From Mycobacterium simulans (GTDB lineage Bacteria > Actinomycetota > Actinomycetes > Mycobacteriales > Mycobacteriaceae): a DNA stretch of 64,000 nt. Location: positions 1 to 64,000 of the forward strand of contig NZ_OCVX01000001.1 in the NCBI RefSeq assembly GCF_900232995.1, given 5' to 3'. Of this stretch, positions 46,385-54,758 are shown in pieces. The notes below the pieces were generated by a model. That model saw only the letters and a program-made list of their open reading frames with translations, was not told the DNA's origin and made no database searches. A program made the position numbers and the translations under genes. Positions within the stretch are counted from its first letter, which is position 1, and every line of letters starts with the position of its first letter.

Positions 46385-47373
46385 CCGCCTATCTACACCA
46401 GCGCTTCCCCGAGTTGGATGACACACTCGGACACGTCACCCTCGGCAACGCGCCCACGCCTGTGCGCCGGCTGTCTCGCCTAATGACCACATGCTCGTCG
46501 GTCTGGATCAAAGACGAGGGCGCCTACGGCAACGGCGGCTGGGGCGGCAACAAAGTCCGCAAGCTGGAATGGCTGCTCCCTGAGGTCAAACGTCAACGCC
46601 GAAGCACCATCTTGACCTTCGGCGGCCTCGGCACCAACTGGGGTCTCGCGGTGACGCTGTACGCCCGCGAATTCGGCATCCATACCGCCCTCGCACTCAT
46701 CGACCAGCCGGTAGACCAGCACGTCGAAGCCCAACTCAACCGCCTACGGGCATCCGGCGCCGACATCCATCTCACCCACAGCAAAGCGCGCACGGTCACG
46801 GCCGCACCGTACCTCTACCTGCGCCACCGACGGCCCTACGTGTTACCCGCCGGCGGGTCTTCATCGCTGGGAGTGCTCGGCTACGTCGAGGCAGCATTGG
46901 AACTCGCCGCACAGGTACAGGCCGGCACATTGCCGGCACCGTCGTCCATCGTCACCGCAGTCGGATCGGGCGGCACGATCGCCGGCCTGCACCTCGGCCT
47001 CACACTCGCCGGTCTCACCGACACCCTGGCGATAGGCATCGTCGTCAACGACACGCTGCGCCTAGACCACCGGTCGATCACATCGCTGGCACGCCGGGCA
47101 GTGCGCCTACTCCAAAGCCGCGGCGCGAACCTGCCGCCCACCACCCACCTACGAGCAGACCGCCTAATTCTTCTGCGCGACTGGCTCGGAGCCGGCTACG
47201 GCCATCCGACCAGCCAGGGTGCACACGCACTGCAACTCGCGCAGGAAACCGAACACCTCGATCTCGAGCCCGTCTACACCGCCAAGGCGATGGCAGCACT
47301 CTTCGACCTAGCCGCCAGCAGCCGACTACCCGAAGGGCCCACGCTCTACCTCCACACGAACGGGCCGCGCTAA
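46381..47373 (+). CDS. PLP-dependent D-cysteine desulfhydrase / ACC-deaminase family protein
   Basis: 330 residues of the fold-type II PLP group. The PLP lysine is expected in GGNKVRKLEWLLPE, with FGGLGTNWGLAVTLYAREFG following and the phosphate loop VGSGGTIAGL. Family members remove sulphide or ammonia from D-cysteine or aminocyclopropane carboxylate; which applies is unclear. ATG 46381 overlaps the stop of the lactone-oxidase relic, suggesting the pair was once an operon. Confidence 0.85.
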   Translation: MTAYLHQRFPELDDTLGHVTLGNAPTPVRRLSRLMTTCSSVWIKDEGAYGNGGWGGNKVRKLEWLLPEVKRQRRSTILTFGGLGTNWGLAVTLYAREFGIHTALALIDQPVDQHVEAQLNRLRASGADIHLTHSKARTVTAAPYLYLRHRRPYVLPAGGSSSLGVLGYVEAALELAAQVQAGTLPAPSSIVTAVGSGGTIAGLHLGLTLAGLTDTLAIGIVVNDTLRLDHRSITSLARRAVRLLQSRGANLPPTTHLRADRLILLRDWLGAGYGHPTSQGAHALQLAQETEHLDLEPVYTAKAMAALFDLAASSRLPEGPTLYLHTNGPR

Positions 47374-47729
47374 CAGCGCCTGCTGACAGCGAGGTTGGCA
47401 ATCAGTCCTCATTTGGCTCCCGACTACGGTGAGCGCTGCACTCATCCGATGACGGAGGCCATGACCCCCATCACCGGCGACTCCCAAACCGCAGTTCGGG
47501 GGCATGTTGACCATCGACCGGTGCTGGTTGAGTCCCCTGTTGACACATTTCGACCCACCAACGCCCAACCCCGCCAGCCCAACGACCTGCGGTCGCGACG
47601 ACCGCCCCAAGTGGCCCAAGTCAGGGGTGCGGCGAAGGGGCCGAGCCGAACATTCGAGTTCGCCTGCGCGGATGATGGCACCGTAATCGTCGAGCATGGC
47701 CCATAACGGCCCGACATCACTTCTCCCGC
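47374..47729. other. 356-bp intergenic region, no gene supported
   Basis: Open frames of 92-103 codons exist on both strands, but their composition (Pro/Arg-rich, no fold-like pattern) and full mutual overlap argue for chance. No hairpin or repeat of note was seen. Confidence 0.45.
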
Positions 47730-48152
47730 TCAGACTTTCAAGGTTGGGGTGAAGGCTGCGCGAATTATCTGCTTATCACGAGTGGCGATGGTGAGGTTGC
47801 GCCGCGTTGCCTGTGCGACGAGCATCCGGTCAAACGGATCTCGATGTTCCCACGGCAGCCGGCCGGCGAAGATCGCGTCCGCAGAGTCGATCGCGAGTTC
47901 GGCGGCCGCCATGTCGTTGACGATGTCTGACCAGGCGGACAAAAGAGGATCCCCATCGAGGCGCCCGAGCCGCGTTTTAGTGGCTATCTCCCAGGCCGAT
48001 ACCGCCGACACCCAGACCGTACAACTTCTCTGCCCGAGAAGTTCACGAGCCTCGCGCGACACGCTTTCAGGGGTGGACACTAGCCACAACAGCGTATGCG
48101 TGTCGAGAACGACGCCGCGTGGCGTTGGCGCCGCTGACCCGGCGTCGGTCAC
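47730..48152 (-). CDS. VapC-like PIN-domain toxin
   Basis: 140 residues. PIN acidic residues: D17 in VVLDTHTLLWL, E55 in VSAWEIATK, the HRDPFDRMLVAQA block and the ATRDKQI aspartate. VapC toxins cleave tRNA or rRNA and are held inactive by the antitoxin. The WEI...HRDPFDR style is that of the PIN group paired with Phd/YefM-type antitoxins. Its start overlaps the antitoxin stop by 4 bp. Confidence 0.9.
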   Translation of the reverse strand: MTDAGSAAPTPRGVVLDTHTLLWLVSTPESVSREARELLGQRSCTVWVSAVSAWEIATKTRLGRLDGDPLLSAWSDIVNDMAAAELAIDSADAIFAGRLPWEHRDPFDRMLVAQATRRNLTIATRDKQIIRAAFTPTLKV

Positions 48153-48400
48153 GAATTGCCTTCCCAGGCTGCAAGTTCCGATTCTGGCAGCGGGTCGTCG
48201 AAATCCTTGGGGACGGCTAGGTTTGGTAGTTGGCCGAAGCGCCGCGGAGTCTCGCGGACCGGTACAAGCACTGCGACGGGCCGACCGTGGTTGGTGATGG
48301 TCACGCGTGTGCCGGTGCGTTCCACTTCAGCCAACAACGCGTTGAGCGTGGCTTTAGCTTTGGTGCTCGTGATGGTCTTCTGCTGCACAGCACCAACCAT
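48149..48400 (-). CDS. Phd/YefM-type antitoxin of the VapC pair
   Basis: 83 residues from ATG 48400 (MVGAVQQKTITSTKAKATLN). The N-terminal DNA-binding part contains ALLAEVERTGTRVTITNHGRPVAVLV, the Phd/YefM fold signature. The C-terminal PLPESELAAWEG should bind and block the toxin. A longer frame to 48478 is less likely because it would cover the 9 bp repeats that probably form the operator. Confidence 0.87.
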   Translation of the reverse strand: MVGAVQQKTITSTKAKATLNALLAEVERTGTRVTITNHGRPVAVLVPVRETPRRFGQLPNLAVPKDFDDPLPESELAAWEGNS

Positions 48401-48420
48401 ACCAATGCAGGCTATTACGA

Positions 48421-48442
48421 CTAGCCGCACTAGTTCGTCTAG
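48421..48442 (-). promoter_or_regulatory. Three CTAG iterons with 9-bp spacing, candidate antitoxin operator
   Basis: CTAG occurs at 48421, 48430 and 48439, exactly one every 9 bp, 20-42 bp upstream of the antitoxin start. CTAG is rare in high-GC DNA, so three phased copies are notable. Toxin-antitoxin complexes commonly bind such repeated sites for autoregulation. Confidence 0.5.
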
Positions 48443-48540
48443 TTGAGCTGACAGTGTCGCACATGGCTCCGTCGTCACAGCCGCGCACTAGCACATACGA
48501 CGCAACAACTCCCAATCCAGGCACGCCAAAGCCGGGCGCG

Positions 48541-49425
48541 TTAGCTACTCGATGGTGGCTCGGCCGGATTCGTCGACGCCGGATTCGTCGTCTCGACGCT
48601 GGGTCTCAGGTGCCGCCACCAGCAGCTGATGTAGAGCATCATCGAAAGCACCAACACGACGACCACCCAGAGCACGACCTGGACATCGATTCGCGCCCCA
48701 AACGGGGGCGCGTTGGGAAGCGCATTACGCAGCGGTATCACTGCAAACAGCATCGCGGCATACCAGGTCGTCATAGGCGGCTGGAATGGTCGTCGATCAC
48801 GCGCCGTTTGAATCGCGACGAAGGCGCCGATTCCGGCAAGCGCGACCAGCACAGCGATGATGATGAGTGCGAACGCCTCGGCGGTTGCCGACCGCTGCAA
48901 CTTCACTTGGTACGTTGCAGGTACCCCGCCTTTGTTGGCCACCGGAATGTCTATATTCCAGCCGGGAAGATGGTCGACGAATGTTACTGTCGCTCGTTCA
49001 GGTATCTGCTGGTCGCCGTGGAAGAGTTCGACCGTTACCTGCCCCGAATGGTAATGATCGAACGGCCAATCATTGACGTTGCCGATTAGGGTCAGCGGAA
49101 CAGGAAAGGTTCCGGGCAGCATGCCTTTCGACCAGGTGCGCTTGGTAGGCGATACCGCGGATGTAACCCTGACACCGAGGTCTTCTTTCAGACCAAGGGT
49201 TTGCGGATCAACCAGTGCAGGTCCGGGCGTAATGACGACGTTACCAACTAGCACAGTGTTGACCGACTGAACGTCGTCGAGCGTGATGGTGATAGTAGTC
49301 CCGTCCGGCGTCGGCTGACCGTCAATAACATTGTGCGGGCCGACGTTTCCATATAACACAGTTGAACCGACATAGGCCGCAATCAACAGCACCAGACCAA
49401 CGACGCCGAACTTCATCAGCCGCAC
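48541..49425 (-). CDS. DUF4436-family membrane protein
   Basis: 294 residues. One N-terminal TM/signal helix, a ~165-residue extracytoplasmic beta-rich domain (TITITLDDVQSVNTVLVGNV, FPVPLTLIGNVNDWPFDHYH), then three C-terminal TM helices and a Ser/Pro tail. The WPFDxY segment is typical of DUF4436. M1 at 49425 or M4 at 49416 may be the start. Function unknown. Confidence 0.82.
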   Translation of the reverse strand: MRLMKFGVVGLVLLIAAYVGSTVLYGNVGPHNVIDGQPTPDGTTITITLDDVQSVNTVLVGNVVITPGPALVDPQTLGLKEDLGVRVTSAVSPTKRTWSKGMLPGTFPVPLTLIGNVNDWPFDHYHSGQVTVELFHGDQQIPERATVTFVDHLPGWNIDIPVANKGGVPATYQVKLQRSATAEAFALIIIAVLVALAGIGAFVAIQTARDRRPFQPPMTTWYAAMLFAVIPLRNALPNAPPFGARIDVQVVLWVVVVLVLSMMLYISCWWRHLRPSVETTNPASTNPAEPPSSS

Positions 49426-49844
49426 CTCGGCGGGTAGAAACCATCCCCAGACAATATGGCTCTCCTAATTTCCCAAAGTGGTGACAATCTGATATTGGCC
49501 GAGATCTCGTCGAATTCCGCATGGATACGCGCGATCTGGACGAACGCGGCGCCTGCTCATACAAGTCCTTTCTCCGGCGCTGTGGTCAAAGCCCGCGCCA
49601 AACCGGCCTTCGTCTCGAACGCCACACCCACTAGACGTCCCCGAGCGCCAGGGGCGACACAACCCCCGAGTCGTGCATGCTAACCAATTCTTGACTCGCG
49701 TCCAGACTGACACACCGGGCCCACACGGCCGCCCATTTCGAGACCGCACTTCGCCTAAGAGCAAAGCAAAAACATGTCCGCGCAATCGACAGCGTCTGTG
49801 ACGTCGGCGTGTCAGTTGGCGATCTTTCGCGGCCCGTTGCGGAT
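49426..49844. other. 419-bp intergenic region, no gene supported
   Basis: Between the DUF4436 gene and the downstream end of the 49845 gene. Two short opposing frames overlap fully and show no protein pattern. No repeats or strong hairpins noticed. Confidence 0.45.
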
Positions 49845-50522
49845 CTACCCGTCGATCTCGCCGATGATTCCGCGTTCGATGCTCGCTCGGGTGCTATCGG
49901 GCAGCACCAACAGGCCGTCGAGTTCGGTGCGCGCTAAGCCGTATGCCCGCTGACGTTCCTGCGGCGTCGCGGCGGTGTCGGCCGCCACCCGCAGCAGGTT
50001 CTGCGCACGCGCGAGGCGCTGCCGTTCCTCTCGCGAGAAGTCGTTTCTACCCCTGCGCATCGCCTCCGCTTCCGCGGCGTTGAACGCAGTCACATAGCTT
50101 TCGACCGCGTCGAGGTACTGGCGCGCAGCCTCGCGGTCGTTGAGAAGATCTTCGGCCCGGAGCGGCCGATGAAAATCGGCCGACAGTTTGGCCTTGTGAA
50201 AGGCAGTCGTCAGTGGGTCCCGCATGTCTGTCATGACCGGGAAGTCGAGGAGCTTGGCCGGATCGAGCTCGTACTCCAGCCAGCGTGCATCTGTCTGGTC
50301 ATGCGCGTCGATTGCCCGCCTAATCGCCCGCCAACGCGACGCCTGGTTCCCGGTCGTGACTTCGCGCGATTCGGCACCCGCGAGGTCACTCGGTGAGCGG
50401 TCGCCAGACGCCTCGTTTTGCTGCCTCTTGAGGGACGAGAGCGCCCGGATGCCGGCATAGATCACGCCGACTACCGGCGCGATCACGACCAGCAACTCAA
50501 TCAAACGAAACAGCAGTCCCAC
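49845..50522 (-). CDS. Conserved mycobacterial protein, N-terminal TM anchor plus helical domain
   Basis: 225 residues. One TM helix (LFRLIELLVVIAPVVGVIYA) is followed by a cytoplasmic, almost entirely helical domain (RDPLTTAFHKAKLSADFHRP, NDREAARQYLDAVESYVTAF). The C-terminus ends with a predicted helix-turn (RAYGLARTELDGLLVLP). Start GTG 50522, 36 bp after the SDR stop. Recognised as a mycobacterial family without known function. Confidence 0.72.
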   Translation of the reverse strand: MGLLFRLIELLVVIAPVVGVIYAGIRALSSLKRQQNEASGDRSPSDLAGAESREVTTGNQASRWRAIRRAIDAHDQTDARWLEYELDPAKLLDFPVMTDMRDPLTTAFHKAKLSADFHRPLRAEDLLNDREAARQYLDAVESYVTAFNAAEAEAMRRGRNDFSREERQRLARAQNLLRVAADTAATPQERQRAYGLARTELDGLLVLPDSTRASIERGIIGEIDG

Positions 50523-50558
50523 TAGGCAAGGATGCCACCATCCTCCAGGAGAGCCGAT

Positions 50559-51356
50559 TCACCGCTTGTCAGTTTGACCGGCCGCGATCTCGTCGGCCGC
50601 CTTGGCTGCGATATCACCGGCCAGTCGCGAGGCCACCTCCGGGGCGTTCGCGGCGAAGCGCGCGAGCACTCGCTGGCGCAGCGGCGCCACGGTGATTTCC
50701 CCACGATTGCGCTCGATGGCGTTGACGACCGCAGCTCCGACCTGCTCTGGCTTGCCCGTGCCGATCAGTGGCGGCGCGGCGGCACCCGAGTCGGCGAACA
50801 TTCCGGCACCCCCGATCGCACCCGGACTGACCACTGAGACTCCGACGCCTGCAGGCCGAAGGTCGTCTCGCAGGCACAATGCGAAACCGCGGATGCCGAA
50901 TTTCGTTGCGGCATAAAGTGAAGCACGCGCTGTCGCCGTTTTGCCGGAGATCGACGAGACGAACACGAAGTGGCCGGATCCGCGCTTGGTGAACACCGGA
51001 ATCAGTTCGCGGGTCATCTGGACCGGCGCCTCGAGGTTCACCCGGATTGCCCGGTCGACCTGTTCGGCGGTGAAGCTGTCGAGTTTTCCAGAGGCCGGGA
51101 GCGCGGCATTCGCGACCATAACGTCGATCTCCCCAGCCTCGGCGAGCAGCGCCAGCCCGGCACCCGCCTCGGCTAGATCGCTCACGCTCGTCCGGTGGCC
51201 ACTACCGGACAGCGAAGCCGCGAGCTCGTCAAGCTCCCGCGGCCGTCGCGAGCTCAGGATTAGGCGCGTACCCCGGTCGGCAAGTGCCGCCGCGATCGCC
51301 CGACCGAGACCTCCAGTCGCGCCGGTGAGTAGGACGGTCTTGCCGGTTAACTCCAT
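50559..51356 (-). CDS. Short-chain dehydrogenase/reductase (SDR)
   Basis: 265 residues. Cofactor motif TGATGGLGRAI, VANAAL in place of the usual NNAG, catalytic serine in FVSSISG and YAATK providing Tyr and Lys. The arginine-containing SSRRPREL after beta2 suggests NADPH. Classical SDR of unknown substrate. It lies downstream of the methyltransferase remnant and upstream of the 49845 gene on the same strand. Confidence 0.88.
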   Translation of the reverse strand: MELTGKTVLLTGATGGLGRAIAAALADRGTRLILSSRRPRELDELAASLSGSGHRTSVSDLAEAGAGLALLAEAGEIDVMVANAALPASGKLDSFTAEQVDRAIRVNLEAPVQMTRELIPVFTKRGSGHFVFVSSISGKTATARASLYAATKFGIRGFALCLRDDLRPAGVGVSVVSPGAIGGAGMFADSGAAAPPLIGTGKPEQVGAAVVNAIERNRGEITVAPLRQRVLARFAANAPEVASRLAGDIAAKAADEIAAGQTDKR

Positions 51357-51386
51357 CTGGACGAGGCTAGTCCATCGTGTGGGCGC

Positions 51387-51704
51387 TCAGTATTCGAAAC
51401 GGTTCAACACGTCGTAAGTGCTGATCGGCAATGCAGCCACCAGCTGGTAGATGAATCGCACCGGAGTGGATGGGATCTTCTGGTAGCCCGCCACTGCCGG
51501 CGTCCGCTCAAGGAAACGCAGCCTGGGATTCCACGTTTCCAGGTCACGGACATTACGGATCCCCCATTTGACGATCCCTTTGGTGAACGCCTTCGAAAGC
51601 AATGGACCCAGCGGTGAGACAGTATCGAATAGCATTTCGCCGCAATCGAATTGGCTTGTCAAACGCTCAAGTAGCTGGCGCACTTCGATTTCCGGCAGGT
51701 ACAT
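51387..51704 (-). pseudogene. C-terminal remnant of an LCM-type O-methyltransferase
   Basis: 105 codons starting MYLPEIEVRQLLERLTSQFD and ending NRFEY. In full proteins of the leucine-carboxyl-methyltransferase-like family the LMYLP segment is preceded by the SAM-binding half (~150 residues), which is absent here. Just upstream an EG-like peptide (LTLEG) appears in a neighbouring frame, suggesting a frameshift at the join. Probably non-functional because the SAM site is lost. Confidence 0.65.
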
Positions 51705-51884
51705 GAGCTCCCTTCCAAGGTCAGCATCGCCAGTTCGTCTGCCGTCACATGCTTCACCAAACGGCCGAGTGCACTAGAAGGTACGGACAGGCAGGGCTTG
51801 CGACACTCTTGTGCGCGATAGCCACGCAATAGGTGATCTTGATCTTTTGCGCATTGTGCTCAGGGGTGCGGCTCAGGGCAGATA

Positions 51885-52115
51885 CTAGATGAGCAACAGG
51901 ACCGCGAGGGTGATGAGGAACGCGAGGACGCCGCACGCCGCCGCCCAGGCGCCAAGGGCGAATGCCTTCGCTTTCGGGAACGGCATGGTGGCCATACCGA
52001 GGATGAACGGTAACGCGGGAGCGGCTGGCCAGACGACGACCGCGCCAATGCAGGCAAATACCAAGCCAGCTGCTAGACCACTCAAAATCATTGCGGGAAA
52101 ACGGTGATCGCCCAC
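51885..52115 (-). CDS. Small membrane protein, 76 aa
   Basis: Starts GTG GGC GAT at 52115, overlapping the TAG stop of the gene upstream by one base (TAGTG). Two TM helices (MILSGLAAGLVFACIGAVVV and GAWAAACGVLAFLITLAVLL) flank a short loop. It is the last gene of a three-gene operon with the DUF4226-like protein. Function unknown. Confidence 0.65.
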   Translation of the reverse strand: MGDHRFPAMILSGLAAGLVFACIGAVVVWPAAPALPFILGMATMPFPKAKAFALGAWAAACGVLAFLITLAVLLLI

Positions 52116-52453
52116 TACGAGCGCCTGGTCAACAGCTCGGGAAGCCCGATCGCGAACATAAACAGCAGCAAGACCAGGCCCGTGCAGGGTGCGATGAACA
52201 GTGCGACCGCCCACGTACGAACGGCAGGCCAACGCGCCAGCCGATACAGCACCAACCCGACAACCAGCACCGGCACAAACACTCCCCCGGCGGCGACGGC
52301 CAGCCGAACCTCCATGGACAGAGCCTTGTCGAGGATCGACATCGCCTTGACAACAACGGCCCACAACACACCTCCGGCTATCGATCCAGCAAAAGTAGCT
52401 CGCACCCAATCGATTTGGCGTTCAACAGGTTGCGGAGACGGTGTGGACGACAT
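52115..52453 (-). CDS. Small membrane protein, 112 aa
   Basis: Three TM helices (about 21-38, 51-70 and 80-103) after a short charged N-terminus (MSSTPSPQPVERQIDWVRA). Start ATG 52453 lies 8 bp after the stop of the DUF4226-like gene; its stop is coupled to the next gene. Its place between a large exported-type protein and a second small membrane protein suggests a shared membrane complex, which is inference. Confidence 0.7.
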   Translation of the reverse strand: MSSTPSPQPVERQIDWVRATFAGSIAGGVLWAVVVKAMSILDKALSMEVRLAVAAGGVFVPVLVVGLVLYRLARWPAVRTWAVALFIAPCTGLVLLLFMFAIGLPELLTRRS

Positions 52454-52461
52454 CGTTGTCC

Positions 52462-53877
52462 TTAACGCGGCAGGAACACCGGGGGGAGATCGAGCGGGTC
52501 CCGCACGACGACCTGGGGTGGGGCGCTGACCGGCCCCAATGCTGTTAAGTTCGACGGCGGCAGCACGGTCATTGGGGGCATCATTGGAGCCGGCACCGGA
52601 TCACCCGGGACGCCAGGAATTGTCGGCCGTGGCATCTCGGGGAATACATCGTTGAACCCGGTGACAATCGAGTAGTCGCCCACCGTCTTATGAAATGGCA
52701 GGCCCACTAGCGGGCCGGAAGCGTCGTCGGTGAAAGACGGCCACGACTGCAACAACGGCACGCCGACCGCGCCGGGTCGGTCACTGTAAATCTCCAGAGC
52801 GGGGAAGGTGGTGATGTTCCCGCCCACGTGTGGGCCCGAAGCCGAGGGTGCGATGGCCAGGGTTCCGTTCACGCTGATCGGGATGGCTTTCGCTGGCGCC
52901 TCGCCGCCCGGCGAGAAGGGATCGGCGGCGTTGTACTTGATCAGCACCGAACCGTTGCTTTGTTGGGTCGCGGAAATATCCGGTGTACCGACCCGGACCT
53001 GTCCGGTATCGGCGTTGACCGACGGGTTCTGGCGGGCCACGATGATGCCGTTGTCGTAGTCGACAAGGATCGACACTCGCGAGCCCTCTGGGTCGACGGT
53101 GGGAGAGAAACCTCGGTTGTCCCCGAGGTTGTTGTCGTAGGGCGGCCAACCAAGTTTGGGATCCCAGACGTCGCGGCCGGGAATGAACATGTTGGTCCGG
53201 ACGACTCCTTGCCCGGGAACGGGTTTGATTCGCCCCACCACGATGTTTGGCGGCACTCCCTGGTTCTTGGGGTCGTAACTGTGCGGGTCGAGGGCGGCGG
53301 CGGTATCCCAGTCGCTGCCGCTGACCGGTTCCCGACCGAAGACCTGCTTGAATGCGTCAATCTGGTTGCGACGGCGTTGATCGTCTCCGGGAGCTTCAGG
53401 TTTCCCGGGTGCCGGAGTGAGTGGAAGTTCGAGACCGACCGCCTGCAGACGGTCCGCGGCCCCATTGAATCGTCCAATCGCGTCGCGTATCACCCCGCTG
53501 GCCTCTTGCAGGCGCCGATGGCCCGCGGTCAGCAATGCGGCTCTGCCCTTGGGGGTGTTCACAATCGGCCAGAGCGCTTTCTTGTCACTTTCCCAACCGG
53601 CCTGAACGCCCGCCATCCGGGTGCGCGCATCGGTAGTTGTCGTCGCCGCATCGTTGATGATGCCGGTCGCCGAAACCTGGCTCGCATGCAACCGGTTACG
53701 GTTGCCGTCCAGTCGTTTGGACACGTCGCGCGCGGAATCGCTGGCATCACCCGTCCACGCCGGCCACGGCGGCGCCGGGTTCGGGGGCGGCGGCGCCGTA
53801 ACGGTCGCCGGCTCCCCGGTCCCTAGTAGTTGACGGAGCCCCACCAACGCCGCATCGATGGCCCCAACATCCCTCAC
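52462..53877 (-). CDS. DUF4226-like mycobacterial protein (Rv0026-like)
   Basis: 471 residues. The first ~140 residues are helical with a WPAWTG motif near residue 37 (WxG-like), followed by a Pro-rich hinge. A beta-rich domain then contains GSDWDTAAALDPHSYDPKNQ and VDYDNGIIVARQNP. It ends in a Pro-rich tail. From memory the opening resembles M. tuberculosis Rv0026. The two-part build (helical WxG-like head plus beta-rich tail) recalls ESX-associated effector proteins, but no catalytic motif is recognised. Start GTG 53877. Confidence 0.65.
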   Translation of the reverse strand: MRDVGAIDAALVGLRQLLGTGEPATVTAPPPPNPAPPWPAWTGDASDSARDVSKRLDGNRNRLHASQVSATGIINDAATTTTDARTRMAGVQAGWESDKKALWPIVNTPKGRAALLTAGHRRLQEASGVIRDAIGRFNGAADRLQAVGLELPLTPAPGKPEAPGDDQRRRNQIDAFKQVFGREPVSGSDWDTAAALDPHSYDPKNQGVPPNIVVGRIKPVPGQGVVRTNMFIPGRDVWDPKLGWPPYDNNLGDNRGFSPTVDPEGSRVSILVDYDNGIIVARQNPSVNADTGQVRVGTPDISATQQSNGSVLIKYNAADPFSPGGEAPAKAIPISVNGTLAIAPSASGPHVGGNITTFPALEIYSDRPGAVGVPLLQSWPSFTDDASGPLVGLPFHKTVGDYSIVTGFNDVFPEMPRPTIPGVPGDPVPAPMMPPMTVLPPSNLTALGPVSAPPQVVVRDPLDLPPVFLPR

Positions 53878-53966
53878 TGACGAAACCTAACCCGAAACTG
53901 GAACTGGACCAACCGCCCCATCCCCGAGCACTATCTACTGAGACCTCACAACCGTCAGGAGATTCG

Positions 53967-54749
53967 ATGCCAAACCGATTGACCGGCAAGGTCGCCCTCG
54001 TCAGCGGCGGAGCCCGCGGCATGGGCGCGTCGCACGTGCGAGCGCTGGTCGCCGAGGGGGCCAAGGTGGTGTTCGGCGACATACTTGACGACGAGGGAAG
54101 AGCCGTGGCGGCCGAAGTCGGCGACGCCGCGCGTTACCTCCACCTCGACGTCACCGAGCCCGATCAATGGGCCGCCGCGGTCCAGACCGCCCTGACCGAG
54201 TTCGGTGGCCTCGATGTGCTGGTGAACAACGCCGGCATCATCAACGTCGGGATGCTCGAGGACTATGCGTTGTCCGAATGGCAGCGAATCCTGGATGTCA
54301 ACCTCACCGGTGTGTTCCTGGGCATCCGGGCTGTCGTCAAACCCATGAAAGCCGCTGGCCGCGGGTCCATCATCAATATTTCCTCGATCGAAGGACTCGC
54401 CGGCACCATGGGCTGCCACGGCTACACCGCAACCAAGTTCGGCGTGCGGGGTCTGACCAAGTCGGCGGCTCTGGAACTGGGGGTCAACGGAATCCGGGTG
54501 AACTCCATCCACCCAGGGCTCATCAAGACACCGATGACCGAATGGGTGCCCGAGGACCTTTTCCAGACCGCCCTGGGCCGTGCGGCCGAGCCCCAGGAGG
54601 TGTCCAATCTGGTCGTGTACCTCGCCAGCGATGAGTCGAGCTACTCCACCGGCTCAGAATTCGTTGTTGACGGGGGGTGCGTTGCCGGCCTTGCCCACAA
54701 GGACTTCGCCGCCGTCGATGCTGCCCAGGCACCGGAATGGGTGACCTAA
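53967..54749 (+). CDS. fabG3: 3alpha,20beta-hydroxysteroid dehydrogenase FabG3 (SDR)
   Basis: 260 residues, near-identical in layout to M. tuberculosis Rv2002 as I remember it: RLTGKVALVSGGARGMGASH, DVLVNNAGIINVG, INISSIEGLAGT and YTATKFGVRGLTK. Catalytic residues are Ser in ISSIEG, Tyr and Lys in YTATK. Rv2002 is an NADH-dependent 20beta-hydroxysteroid dehydrogenase. The C-terminal GLAHKDFAAVDAAQ tail is also shared. It converges with the amidohydrolase gene, leaving 9 bp. Confidence 0.9.
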   Translation: MPNRLTGKVALVSGGARGMGASHVRALVAEGAKVVFGDILDDEGRAVAAEVGDAARYLHLDVTEPDQWAAAVQTALTEFGGLDVLVNNAGIINVGMLEDYALSEWQRILDVNLTGVFLGIRAVVKPMKAAGRGSIINISSIEGLAGTMGCHGYTATKFGVRGLTKSAALELGVNGIRVNSIHPGLIKTPMTEWVPEDLFQTALGRAAEPQEVSNLVVYLASDESSYSTGSEFVVDGGCVAGLAHKDFAAVDAAQAPEWVT

Positions 54750-54758
54750 CCGCGACAC

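Noticed and set aside
47395-47720. Candidate small genes on either strand after the PLP gene
   Set aside because: Frames fully overlap each other, no ribosome site, no conserved pattern.
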